Shown here one piece after another: positions 36,300 to 48,739 of a stretch of DNA of 64,000 bases. Each line of letters opens with the position of its first letter. The first letter of the stretch is position 1. This DNA is from Effrenium voratum (lineage: Eukaryota; Sar; Dinophyceae; Suessiales; Symbiodiniaceae). The position numbers were made by a program, and so were the translations under genes. Where the stretch lies: positions 462,691 to 526,690 of the forward strand of contig CAUJNA010003297.1 in assembly GCA_963377175.1 (NCBI GenBank). The letters run 5' to 3'. Below the pieces are notes generated by a model. The model was not told the DNA's origin, did not search any database, and was given only the letters and a program-made list of their open reading frames with translations.

Positions 36300-36480
36300 T
36301 ATCTGGCTCCATGGTTCTGTAAATACATGTATACATATGATTGCAGTGTGTACATGTATATATATATATACACACACGCACATATGTATACTGTTCTTTT
36401 GTACGTGTATGTACGACTATATATATATATGTATATATTTCTGTTGTTGTTATTATCATGATTATTATTATCGTCATTCT
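36300..36480. repeat. TA/CATG-rich simple repeat
   Basis: Several short (TA)n and (CA)n runs followed by TTATTATCATG-type triplets. No coding signal. Confidence 0.8.
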
Positions 36481-36843
36481 TGCAAATGTTTTTCGCAAAG
36501 GGAATCCCCTAAGATCCTGTCCGGCGGGCCTTGAAATTTTCGGGGCTCGTTGTCCAGAAATGCGCTGAGAATGCGCTGAAAATGGCCGGGAGAGCGCCCA
36601 GCCTCTGTTTCAAAAAACTCACCAAAAATAGTCTTTCAACCCCGAAAAGCATGACCTCCTGCTGGCCAGGCCTGTCTGACCTGTCTGAGACTAGCGCCCA
36701 GCCCAACCAGCAACCCACACAAGCAAGTCCCAGCCCCAAGCCCAGGCCAGCCTAAAACTACACTCGCATGTCCAGGCCCAGCCCAACCAACCAACCCAAG
36801 CAAGACCCATCCCAGCTCGCCTTGTGCTGCGCATCGCCTTGGC

Positions 36844-36945
36844 CTTGCCTCGTAGATTGCTGCGGGCCCATGACATCAATTGGTCCAGCGACGCCAGAAC
36901 CTCGCCACTTGACCAGCTCTGCTGCTTGCAGTCGAACCACAGACG
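36844..36945 (-). CDS. Exon, unidentified protein
   Basis: After GCGCGCAG reads 'RLWFDCKQQSWSSGEVLASL' then 'DQLMSWARSNLRGK', exactly 34 codons, to an AAG|GC donor. A tandem TGGGCTGGGC-like tract adjoins its 3' side. Confidence 0.45.
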
Positions 36946-36984
36946 CTGCGCGCGCGGCTTGGCCGAGGCGAGCAACGCGCAGCG

Positions 36985-37125
36985 TTTACAATTATTATTG
37001 TTCTTAGTGTTAGTACCATTGTTACTATTAAGAGTGTTCTTATTAGTATCATTTATCTGTTTTCGTGTTATTATTATCATTAGTATTACTATAACTATTA
37101 TGATTATTATGATTATTATTATTCT

Positions 37126-37209
<84 letters not shown>

Positions 37210-37466
37210 CTATTAGTTGTCATTGGTTATACCATTATTAGCATTATTATGGTTATTATTAATTATTAACTGTTAGTGATTAATGAATCACTAATTATTT
37301 TTTGTATTATTAATAATTACGATTATCCTTGTTGAGTAATAGTTGCTATTATTATCAGTCTTGGTGTTAACATTTACTAATTTCTAATTATTTATTATCA
37401 ATTACTAAGTATTAAGTATTTTTTATTGTGATTAATTATTATTATCAATTATTGCTATTATTGTTG

Positions 37467-37498
<32 letters not shown>

Positions 37499-37630
37499 CG
37501 TAGTCGTAGTAGCAGTAGCAGTAGCAGTAGCGGTAGCAGTAGTAGTAGTAGTAGCAGCAGTAGCAGCAGCAGTAGTGGTAGTGGTAGTAGTAGTAGTAGT
37601 ATCAATACAATTGTTATTATTTATGTATCA
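36985..37630. repeat. AT-rich triplet region with two (AGT)n arrays
   Basis: Pure AGT runs at about 37126-37209 and 37466-37600 (the latter mixed with AGC and GGT), separated by about 250 bp of ATT/ATTA-rich DNA. Confidence 0.95.
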
Positions 37631-37639
37631 TTGACGTGT

Positions 37640-38515
37640 CTGCTAATATATTTATACAAACGACAAGTCAAGCTATACAAAGCAACGATTCGTGCGCATT
37701 CTTCCAGCGAAATTCCCCAAGCAAGTCTGCCAGTCTTCTGTGGAAGCACCACAGACCAGCGACCAGGAGAACACGTGATCTGCCATTCATTGCCTTTTAC
37801 AGACCCCAGAAGCTTTCCCTTGAATACTTATGCGAACTTTCAGCTTCCGGGAGCCTCACCAGTCCTAAGATGAAGAGTCATTTGCCTTGACTGCTCGCTA
37901 TGTGCAATCACTTGGTGTTCCCGGCACAAGGGCCACCTATAACGTTACTCTGTCGCAGGCCTTGGGCACGCCTTCTGCGAAGCCCCACCAGGTCCTGGCA
38001 GTCTGCGAAATCCCCAAAGCAAGTGTGCAGGAATCACACCAGACTCAATATTCTCGTGACATGGCTGTCTTGCCAAAACAAAGATCCGGTCCTTGCCAGC
38101 GCAACAACCTCATGGAGCATGGACATTCAGCTCGTATCCCAAGTGCGCTTTACAAGCACCAGCACAGTACACAGGCTGCTGGCGCAGCATGCACAAGCAA
38201 GAGCATGGGCAATGGTCATTCCATTGAGAGACATGTTTTCCAACTTTGATGGATGCCTGTGAGGCATCAACTTGGGATGGCGTATATACCTCTCCCCATG
38301 GGAAAACAAGTCGTGATACGAGAGGAAAGCTGAGCTTGCGACCGCATCTTTCTCATGCCCGGCCACCTATAAGCAGAAGCAACAAGTGTGCGCAACACAA
38401 CAAGACACGGAACATAACAACCAGTGGCTCAACCATCGGCCGACAAGTACAGAACTGGTTGTATATTGCGATGTGGTTCCAAATATAGCCCATAAAAGCT
38501 ATTGCAGTGGCGCAA
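37640..38515. other. No gene recognised
   Basis: About 0.9 kb of ordinary base composition. Open frames on the plus strand are short and not protein-like. Confidence 0.4.
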
Positions 38516-38516
38516 C

Positions 38517-38590
38517 CCTGAGACAGAAAGGGGTAGACATCCACAGCGGCCTTGTCCAACCGCCTGAAGATGGGGATGTTAAAGTGCCAC
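38517..38590 (-). CDS. Exon, unidentified protein
   Basis: After CCCCAG reads 'WHFNIPIFRRLDKAAVDVYP' then 'FLSQ' to a GT donor. Confidence 0.4.
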
Positions 38591-38729
38591 CTGGGGCACA
38601 GGACTTGGTGGCCAGGCGATTTGATGGAACCTCTGTGTCTCTTTGGGGAAGTTGGCAGCGACATTCCGTCAAAACCGCGCAAACTCAAGGTAAATGAGCT
38701 TTTGTTTAACAAAACAAGATGTCGCATAC

Positions 38730-38778
38730 CGGCGACATGCAGCGTCGACCTCGTTTCTTTGCTTGGGCGCCTCTGAGC
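38730..38778 (-). CDS. Very short exon, unidentified
   Basis: Between GCCGCAG and GTATGC, reads 'SEAPKQRNEVDAACR'. Only 49 bp, so weak. Confidence 0.3.
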
Positions 38779-39266
38779 CTGCGGCATATATGGAATCTTC
38801 TAAGCCAGCTCCGACAACGAGCGGGCTGCGCAAATGGCTAAGTCCGCGCTCCGAGCCTGACGTCAGATTCGGCAAGCGGCATGCTGAACTCCTCACAATC
38901 ATGCATTGGCCAAGAAGCAGCATTGCAAAACCATACTGCCATTCTACAGGGTATCAGAGTTGGCGCGACTGCAAATACCCCAAATGCCTGATGCTTTTTG
39001 AGCCTTGTGCGACATCCTGGCTTTGTGGCCAGATGCCAACGTCGGACAGCACATATGCCCAATCACTGTCGCTTTAAAAGCGAAGCAGCACAAATGAGCG
39101 GAACAGCACCTAAGCATGGGGCTGTGCATAGCCCACATCTAATTCGCTCACAGGCTGGAGCGCGGACCAGATTCCATGGACCTCGCAGTGCAGAACTAGA
39201 CATGCGGCCCAGCGCACGTGGCTGAAATCAACATGCTGATGCCAATAGTTGCAAAACGGCCGTGGC

Positions 39267-42200
39267 TTAGTATCGGCTCGGGCAAGGGTCAGGATTTGGA
39301 TACGGAAAGGCCCTGCCCTGCTGTTCCTCGGCCCATGGCTGGTGGGGCACCACGTTGCACACAAAGTTGGGGGAAGGCACCTCGTACCTAGTGAGATGCT
39401 GGACGGCTGCGAAATCTCCGATCGCTTCAACTCAGATCAGGGGTTGACGGTTCCCCAGTCAAGATGGCCGTAAGGCTTATGGAGGCTTAATAATAACAAG
39501 CCTTAGCCCCTTGGTTTCATAGTCAGCGAGCGCTGCACACGGGCGGATCTGCAACACGCGCACTCGTTTCCGGTGAACTCCAGCTTTCCAGTGGCCAAGT
39601 TGAAGCGGAAGACCGAGATGTTGTCTGAATCCTTCGGGTAATGCGCGCAACCTTCTCATCCCAGCTATCTCGTTGGAGTTTCTGCACTACCAAATGAGAT
39701 GAATGCGATGACTGCTAAGGCTGCCAGGCCCACGATACGCTAGTAGGTTTGCTTGCCAACTCGATTCACGACTCTTTGCTGCTTGCCCTCATCATTTAGC
39801 TCTCAAACGCCCGTCAATGCACCCAACGCCGAAGATCGGTATAACGAGTGTTTCAAGCACAAACCATGGGACGCAGCGCATTCAGGAAGTCAACAGAAGT
39901 CTGTACAAAGCACACCAAAACCCGGTAAGATGCATGCCGGACATGCTCCACACTCGTGTAAGTGGGTCACCCGCATGGGATGCAAGCTTCGGCTCTGAGC
40001 AACGTTGGGGTAGCAAGTCTTGCTGTCTCTCATTCATACCTTGGTTGCAAATTCTAGTGGGATTCGATCATTGGACTGAAGGTCACACAAGCCTTTCTTG
40101 CCAGAAGTCAAAAAAAAGGTCTCCCCATTGGCTCGGCACGACGTGGGAATGAGGCCAGGTCTTTCAGACCTTTTTCAGTCATCGGAATAGTCCGCTCAGC
40201 AACACGCTTGAATATTTTGAAGTGAACCATACTGAGACAAGCATGGTGACACAATGTTGCGGCCAACTATCCTACATGGAAAAAGCACTCCAATGTCAAA
40301 CGAAACATTTCACCAACCAGGCACGGCGTCATCAAAGAAACCGCCACGTGCTTGCTTAGAGGGGAAAGAATTTCTTGCCCCCACCTCAGACCGTGTGGCA
40401 TTCCATCACTCCGGCTGCTGAGCTGTCACCGACCCTCAAAGCGTTTTCTGTGTGTCGATCTTGTTCCTGAATACCTCATCTGTCCCATGTATCATATCGC
40501 TGGTCGGTCACGGTCATGATGATACGACTGATACGACAGCCCAACACCTCAAAACGCCCAGCACAACGTCTTGGCCCGGCCGCCCCAGCCCAGCCTGGTT
40601 GGCCGTGATAAGCCACTGCCCAGAAGCATCAAACTGGAAGTGCCTGTCCCAGGGTTCTGTGGAGGTCTGCTTGAAGGGTATGTCTCGAAAGAGATCCAAC
40701 ATGGTTGGTTTCCTCTTGTTTCCAATTAAATCCAACCAAAGCACCCAGAATGTCTGGCTCATTTTGCTGTCCAATATTGGCCGTGCTGGCTGTGTGTTCT
40801 CTCTTTTGAGTCCTGGCTACCAGGAACCAGGCACTCGAAAAAGACTACGCTATTTGCCAGCTGAGCAGGACTTTTTTGGGTGTATCGGCCCTTTACACAG
40901 GCAAGCAACAACAACCAACCAACCAACCAACCAACCAACCAACCAACCAACCAAGCAAGCAAGCAACCAACCAACCAACCAACCAAGCAACCGACCAACT
41001 GCAACAGCAACAACAACAGCAGCAGCAACAATCGACCAGACAAATCAAAATGAGGCTCTCTGTATTTCTTGCTCAAAGCAAAGCATAGCAGTCTGCCAAG
41101 CAAGTCGCTCTTCACTACTTGGTCCACGCCCTGGCCTGGGAGTTGCCCCTCTTGTGTGCCTTCGGAATCTGGCATCCAAACCGTGGTCAAAGCCAACCCG
41201 CGCTGTGGCATTTCAACCCGAATGAGACAACTGAACTTTGTCCTAAGCAGCACATGAGCCGAGCCCAAGACCCATTGACTGCTGGTGCTACTAAGATGGC
41301 TATGCAACCTAGTACGGGCCTTACGATGGCTTCTTGTAGGCCAGGAAGTCGAACCCCTTCGTAACGTGGCCAATGGGGCTTTAGGCGCTGCATCAAACGC
41401 CGCTGAACAAGCAGCGTCAATTGAAGGGCCAATCGTGTCCAAATAGCGGGATGCCCAATCAAACCCGAGATAGGGTTTGGGAACACACCCTGCTCCAGAT
41501 ACGGAAGCAAAGCGAAGATCACATATTGATGGGGACAGCGGCCGCTAGGGCGAGGGCTGAGTAGAGGCCACAGACAGGAGACCCCGGTGGCCGTGGGTGA
41601 AGTGCACCTGCCGGGGTCGCACGAAACACTTTTCTCGCTCTTTACCCAAGATGATCCGATATACGAAGGCAGTAAATGGAGACAAGACGGGTGTTTCAAT
41701 TGATGGTTGAGCTTTTCGATTTGACTCTCGAATTGCACTGAACAAAAACATGCTCCCCTGCTTCCGATCTCCGCATTGAGGGAAACTCGTGAAGCTGCAA
41801 GAGAACTACTCGGATGCTGCCATGGCAACCCGGAACACTTAAAGCGCAGCCAAGGGGGCGCCTATTTGTGCTGAAAGGGCTGATGCCTGGGAAGGGTTTG
41901 CGCCCAACGAAGCGGACTCCAACCTGTTATCCAGTTTTATAAGAAACATTCGAAACCACAACGAGACATGCAGGGAAAAGATACTGGAAAATCGCCAACA
42001 TCGGAGGCACTGAGGCTGGAAACAATACAATACGATGATCAGCAAAAAAGCCCTAACCTGGAACATATGTACATATTTCTATACATGGACATGTATGTAC
42101 ATATATATTCATAATATAGATATACATACCCAAGCCTCCAAGAAAAAAGCCGTGGGTTCATTCCATTTTGGCCGCAGAGGTCAAAAAGCACTCTGTACGA

Positions 42201-45200
42201 TTAACTCCCCAAACATTGCAGGGAAGCCAGAAATCTTGCCAGCGCTAATGTGTGTGTGCCCAAACCCTTTCATTGGGTGAAACTCCACTGCCTCTCCTGT
42301 TCGCTCTTGAATAGGAGGGCGGCCCCGACCCAATGGTAACAAAAGGCCAAGGGCATAAACCAAAGCACGGCACAGAGCCGTATAAAGGCCGACGGACTGC
42401 AACTCAAGTCCAAGGTCGCGGCCCGGAAAACGGTGATGCTGTCGTGGCCCCGATTCCTGCCGCAATGGGCGCAGCGGTCTCAGGAATCAGGCTTCTCAAC
42501 CCTTACATCGCTTGCGAAGGTCCGCATCATGGAGTTGATGATCACCCCTTCCGAATACAACACAAAGTTTGGGAATCATCCGGACATGATGATTCGTGAG
42601 GAGTAGTCCGTGTTTGCGCATGTACAAAAAAGCTCGGAGAAGAAAAAAAAAGGAGGAAAAAAAAACAGCAAAAGTAAATACGTACAATGCAATACAAGCA
42701 AGCAAGCAAGCAAGCAAGCAAGCCAGCCAGCCAGCAAGCAAGCAAGCAAACAAACAAACACGAAAATAGATTAATAGAACTAAAGCAGAAAGCAGTGTAC
42801 ATAAATGAAATATAATGAATATGCATATATATATATATAATAATAATATATTTGTATGTTTCTACACAAATCAATAAATTTACAAGTACATACATAAAGC
42901 AACAAATACACAACAAGCAAGTACATGAATACATGAACATACACATGAATGAAAAAGAGTAAATAAGTCCAGAGTACTTTTAAGGACGGAAGAAAGGAAT
43001 GACATAATCATTGAACAAAACAACTAAATAAAGTCTTCAATAACAACAAATCTACACGCCAAACAATTGAGAAGACATGGCCTTCCGACATCAACCATAG
43101 ATCTTTGGCGCGCCACAGAAGTACAAAGCGCCGGTGGGGGGGGGGGGGGAGGTCGCAAAAATCCTGCAGCACACCATCCCCCGCTCCGCGAGATACTCCT
43201 AATCTCTGGTAATTGCCGGACTGTCTCCAACGCCCACCTTCTTCCAGGGCCCTCAACCGTCCCACCGTGTGACCTTTCCTCAGTTTAATTTAAGTGTCAC
43301 GTTCCGTTCTAGTCCCCGCCATCCTGCAGAGGGAAAGCAACTTGTACGACATACAAATCGAATAACTAGCCTTTGCTCCTGTTGTTGACCCTGACCGACC
43401 ATCCCCCCGGGCCACGTATTCCTAATGGCTATGTTATTGAATGGTGAACATCCTGTTCACAAAATCCACCAACGGGTTGCTTCAAATGACAAGTCCCCTG
43501 CCCCGCCGCTCGAGCGGCGGTTCGGCCCTTGCAGCCGAAGGGCGACACCAGCACGAAGCTGCCCGAAGAGTGCACGGCCACACGGCCGCAAGTGTTGGCT
43601 TCCTGGGCTCGATCTCCCAATCCCCCTCTGCAACAAGACCCCAAAACCGCGCAGAAAGCCAGTTGTGCAAAAAAACGCAAGACGAGACACGTGATCCAAA
43701 CATTTCAACCTTGAAACACAATCCTGGATCTTCCAACTGCACGTTTTTTTTCTGCTCGGAAATAAATCCGTCCGTTTTCGTGAAACCATGCCGTTTGCTC
43801 AAAAAGTGAGCGCTGTCATCAATACTGAAAGGAAGAGGGACAGCTAAAAAGTACGCTTCTTGAAATTGTGCCCGTTTGCGCGAAATTGCGTCCTTGTGCG
43901 GGGAATTGCGCCCGTTGTGCGGCCTAATTGTTTGGCCGCAATCTTGCTGTTTCACACCTTTGTGCACAAGGTCCCAAAAAAACGCTAGTTTCCAGAAAAG
44001 GGTGCGTTTCCTCAAAAATAGCCGTTTGCTGAAAAGCATACGTTTGGGGGTGGGAACAGAAAAAAAAAAAACATGCCAAAGGAAGATCCAGGATTGCAAT
44101 GCCAACAGAACGGCATTTTTTGTGCAATGCCCTGAGTCCGCAACGCCGGGGAAGGCATCCGGGACGGTGCGAACGGACCTTACTTGTCTTCCCATAGCCG
44201 AGTGAACCAGCCATGCAAGGCCAGTCGCACAGTGCTCCGGGAGCGCAACTGTTCGGCAGCGGTAAAAACAACGCGCTTATGAATCTGCAGGTGAAACAAC
44301 ATATTAAAAAGTGTCTCAACCTTCTCGCGTGCGAATTGAAACTTGCACTTCTTGTGCTTTTCATCCAAAATATGGCACAAAGTCCTTTCACGTGCTTAAG
44401 TACGCTTGAAGGTGCTCGCTGCAAGACATCAAAGCCTGATCCCTCTGGCCAAGCCAAGTTTATGCATGCAGCGCGTCCGTGGCCCAGGCTGCACCAAGCG
44501 CAAGGTGGGTGGCCCCTGAGCGAGGCGGAATGCTCACTGTGTTGGCATACTCACAGAGTACTGATCGGAATGCAACAAACATCGACAAGTACGCGTGCGC
44601 GATAGACCTGCGCTGAGGCTTGTGCTGCCGCCCCGCCGTTCTTGATAGCCTCGGATTTACTTGATCAAGGAAGCGAAATAGGTGGGTCGCTCGGCATGAG
44701 AATCTGCTATACCGGGATGAAGCCCTGGAATGCTATGGGCCATGCATGTCTGTGTGCGATCTTTGCGCAAGTGCTGGCCACGAATGGACTCACTGCAACA
44801 GCGCTGTCTATAGTTTCCTACAGCAAGAGCCAGTGCCGCTTCTGCCTGGTCACAAACAAAGCATTGCGGATGCGATTGCCACCCCAGCAAAAGCGAAGAC
44901 ACAATGCATGTCCACCGCCTCTTGATATACAGTGTCTTGCTAGAACCCTCATTCTCAGTTTTCGACTATTCGATTATATTCAATCCACCCATCAACCGTG
45001 CAATCCCTCCCCGCCAAGGCACAAGGCAGTTGACGAAAAGTAAGCAACTTGATTTATGTGTCAGTTTGAACCTGTTGCTTTAAAAGCCCCTCCATCACAG
45101 CTGATGACGGAAACATCAGCGCCAACAAGCCATCCAAACACAAGCCCCGTTGGTCTCGCCTCCGCTGCTTCCATATCAAACTCGAAGACAGAGATGTCCG

Positions 45201-47417
45201 AGGCGAGCTCGTTTACCTTGCACAATGCTCTATCCGGGAGGCCTTACATTCATGGGAATCAAGGTGCTAAAGTAATGTCCAGCTCCGTCAACACCAGTCC
45301 TGCTGGCAGGGAATGGAGTCAAACTCAAAGATTTGAACATGAGCTGTTAACAAAGCGCATGGCTTCCTAATACAAGCGGGGCCTCCACCAATCGACTGCC
45401 AGCTGTACAAAATCCAGACACCGCGAGATTGTCCCACATTCCATACTATGAACCTCCCGCCTTCGATTAAAGCAGCGCAACACTTTGGTCACAAATCAAC
45501 CATAGGCTCAAATACCTCTCGTCTTACGTCATTCTGGGCGCACTTGATTTGTTGCTACAAAACAGATTCTCCCGGAACCCCAGAAGATGGCCCGCTGCTA
45601 AGCCCCGCGCCACGTAGGCAATGGGCAGCGTTGGATGGAACTCGATGTATCGCGGGCCCAGCGCTTTGCGGCCTCGATCCGGCGACCCGAGCGTCCAAAC
45701 ACGTTGAAATACAAAACATGTGGGCAAGGGGTGCACTAAAAGGGTGCGTCTGGGACGTGCGAGCCAAGCTCTACGTTTACTCTACATTTAATGTTAGACC
45801 CGCTTTTGTCGCTAGGGTCGCTTCTAGAGAAAGCGATTGTGCTAATTCACAATCCTGCTACTGTTTTGCTTCCCGCTAAGGGCCTTATTTGGATTTCGCA
45901 ATGCTAAGTTTAAATCATATATTCCAACGAGAACCCAAATGGCCCCAAATTTGACAGTTGGCGCTGTTCCGAGGGGGGGGGGGGTATTGAAACAGTCCCT
46001 ACATTATCTAAGTTCAAGAGCCATGCTTGCGGGAAAGCATCCTAGCAGTCCAGGGCAACATGCGAGACGGCAAGCGATGCGCGCATGCAATGCGCGTACA
46101 GGAGCGTACAGTGCGTGCACGGCGCCTGTGCAGTGCGCGCAGTCCGCGCGCAATTACACCGGCATATCCACGTGTGACAGCCTCTCTGTATGCGCCCCAG
46201 TAAGCGCACTGCATGTGCGATGTGGATCTGGACACATGCGTGTACGTGCACATGTGCGTCTACGCGCGCTCTTGAACGTACACAATCGTTGAGCTTTTGA
46301 GTCTCCATCAACGTGTGAATATTGAGTTTGGATAACTCTATACTTGTATGATTTATATGGTTCAGCTGGGGTCTACCCACGTGCTCCAAGCAGATTGTTC
46401 AGCCACGATGTTCCAATCGAAAAGCAGACACGCTCGGATCTTTCTTTTTGGAAACGCGCTCGGGGCATGTGGCCACTCGCGCCTGGCGGCCCAGAGGGGA
46501 TGGTGCCGCAAGCCGTGAGGTTGCCGGCCTCGCGCCACGCGAGAACTCCGTCAGAGCGAAGGTCTTTCCAGCCCAGTGGCAATCTGCAGTTTGGAGTATC
46601 TGAGACCATCAGACTAGGACTGTCAGCTCTTCGCAGTTTCCAAGAGGAATCGTCCTCCCACATCCTCGCGGGCCTTTTGTCGAATTCCAATGTGCCAGAC
46701 CCGAGCATTGCTCAACGAGCCTCAGCTCCCGGCCTCTGGGTCATAGTGGAATTGGCGGATGAGGTCCATGCCTACGTGCAGCTCGGGCAGGCGACGGTCG
46801 GTCGGCATCCGTTCCTCCAACAATGGCGGTCCCTCACATCATAATGGTTTTCTCCCAAGCGCCAAAGCCCCAAATATCATCAAATGTCACACGCGAATCA
46901 GGCGTAGCCAAATACAATTTTGAGCGATGTTTGAGCACGGAAAGGTTGTCCCTCCCCCTTTCGCCCCCTCCCCCACTCTTATCTCCTCTTGCCTGGAAGA
47001 ACCGTGCAAGTCCGGCCACCCCCCCCCCTTCAACCAAACATGTTGCGGAGTTCCAGATTTGCATGTTGCCTTGATTGGTAAGGCAAGTCGAATCTACAGT
47101 TGGCAAGGGTTCTACAAACCTTTTGACAGGAGAAGCCCAAGAAAGTAGCAAGCAAAAGGTCCGCCAGGAAGTCATGTCTTCGAGGGTCCATGGGCAGGGT
47201 GCAGTCGGTGATAGAAACGTGAGCATGTGCTAAGGCCGAGAACGCTTTCCCAAGTTCTCGGCCACCATCCGTACTGTGTAGGTCAAAGATTCTTACCCAG
47301 AAGCCTTGAACTCAGTCAAAGAACCCCCAGACACACACTCCAGATAAGCCCGGCCCCGCGAGGCAATCAAATCGCCACCGAGGCCCGCTCCCAAATCAGG
47401 CACAAAGGCAATCCGGC
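39267..47417 (-). CDS. Seven-bladed beta-propeller lactonase (6-phosphogluconolactonase family)
   Basis: Proposed exons: 47417-47391, 46771-46727, 46563-46483, 45672-45611, 45216-45146, 44178-44142, 43602-43544, 42456-42423, 41607-41569, 40666-40595, 39631-39562, 39406-39267. All eleven junctions are phase-compatible and the stop is TAA at 39267-39269. Successive propeller motifs match the family in order: 'RIAFVPDLG', '[14 protein letters not shown]', '[16 protein letters not shown]', '[14 protein letters not shown]', '[11 protein letters not shown]', '[12 protein letters not shown]', '[11 protein letters not shown]', '[11 protein letters not shown]', '[19 protein letters not shown]' and the closing '[12 protein letters not shown]'. 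The family hydrolyses 6-phosphogluconolactone in the oxidative pentose phosphate pathway, or related lactones. About 225 residues are covered; the first blade and start codon (expected beyond 47.42 kb) were not found. Ten introns start with GC and one with GA; every one ends in AG. Exons of 27-45 bp are unusually small. The 47417 and 41607 exons are the least certain. Confidence 0.85.
40697..40741 (+). repeat. Partial copy of the dispersed repeat
   Basis: Reads ATGGTTGGTTTCCTCTTG then TTTCCAATTAAATCCAACC, matching the head of the copies at 4636 and 26757. It lies in an intron of the lactonase gene. Confidence 0.45.
40914..41035. repeat. (CCAA)n and (CAA/CAG)n microsatellite
   Basis: CCAA tetranucleotides interrupted by CAAG, followed by CAA/CAG triplets. 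In a lactonase intron; the poly-N/Q and poly-VGWL frames are artefacts. Confidence 0.95.
42690..42765. repeat. (CAAG)n / (CAGC)n / (CAAA)n microsatellite
   Basis: CAAG units change to CCAG and then to CAAA units. In a lactonase intron, within a longer A-rich stretch (42630-43030). Confidence 0.93.
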
Positions 47418-47419
47418 CT

Positions 47420-48635
47420 CAGCCGACAAGAGGAGACAGCCTAAAGGCAGGCTGTCAACTCAGATTGTGTGGCCCCGCTGAAGCGCAAAGCCAATGGGCC
47501 GGGTGGGAGCAACGCGCCAAGCCGGAAGTACCGCTCCAGGAATACTCTAAGCCTGTCGTTAGCATTCGGCAATGGCTGAAACCTTAGCGCTCATTTGTCA
47601 GTTGAAGGGGCTTGGCAACACCACAGCCTTGCCCATTCTTCCCGGGTTGATAGGTGGGTATCTACAGAAGCTCTCATCCAAAAACCTTTCCCTGGCCGCT
47701 GGGCTGCCGCGCCAAAGAAAGGATCCAGAATCACTGCATGCGAGTGAGGATCTGCTTGGCGCCTCGACAGGACTGCGAGTTGTTAGAGGGACAACTTAAT
47801 TCCCCCGACAAATACGACGAATACACCCCTGGAAAAAGCACGACAAACAGGTAGACAGGCAATGGCAATAAGTATATGTATGCACCTTTTGTCCAGCTAC
47901 CGTACACAAATGGCAAGTGACGAAAGTATGCGGTGCAGTATACATCCTTACCAAAAAGACAAAAAAAGAGGCAAGACTGCTCTATGAGTGACCTGAGCTA
48001 AGAGCTCCTGCTGCGCCAGCGGGTCGTTCTCCGAATGGTTCACGTGGCGGTCATGCTGAGCCTGGCAATAGGCATGGGAGATTATCTATGGGGCAGGGTC
48101 CCTGTTGCAGCTTCCACCTGGTTTTGCCCGCTTAGAAGGCCCTTTTAGAAACCAACTGCTTGGGATCGCGAACTCACTAGAAGAGTAACTCCAACTTAGA
48201 AACTGGAGGTCAGCCTCGTACACTATTGCAAACAAGCATGCTTAAAACCCAAGATTCGGCGAAACCACCACAAAAAAAGAAAAGACTACATTCGGAACTT
48301 CAGGGGGGCACATCCAAACCAGCTCTCAGAGAACACGTTTAGAAGAGAAAACGGCTCAGGGTGAGCAGTTTGCAAAAAGAGCGTGGAGAAAACTCCGCGT
48401 GAAACATGATTGTGGAAAAAGCTTGAGACCCAGGATGCAAACAGGGCTTTCTGAATGAGCGCTTGACCAAGTATGCTAAAAAGGAACAACTCAAGACCCA
48501 GAACTAGGAGAAATCGCTACTGATTAAGCAAATACTTGGAACGCAAACAAGACACGATTTTCTGAAAAGGCTCTCAGGATGGGCATGTTGATAAAGACGG
48601 CAAAAGATGGTCTCCACCAGCAGTTTGCATGGCAA
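47420..48635. other. No gene recognised
   Basis: About 1.2 kb where the missing first lactonase exons are expected. I found no segment matching the expected histidine-rich loop or start. Confidence 0.35.
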
Positions 48636-48639
48636 GCTT

Positions 48640-48734
48640 CTTTCCCTTGAATACGCAGCCAGCCCGTCCAAAGGCCAAGCCCAGGCCGGCTGTCCTTCAT
48701 AGGCCTCCCCTCGTTGGGGTCAAACAATGACCTC
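48640..48734 (-). CDS. Exon, unidentified protein
   Basis: After CACCACCAG reads 'RSLFDPNEGRPMKDSRPGLG' then 'LWTGWLRIQG'. The 3' end is not defined. Confidence 0.4.
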
Positions 48735-48739
48735 CTGGT

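Noticed and set aside
47152..47229. A minus segment '[20 protein letters not shown]' resembling the histidine-containing loop of lactonases
   Set aside because: It lies downstream of the better-fitting exon at 47417-47391 and does not join the exon at 46771 in phase with any usual donor.
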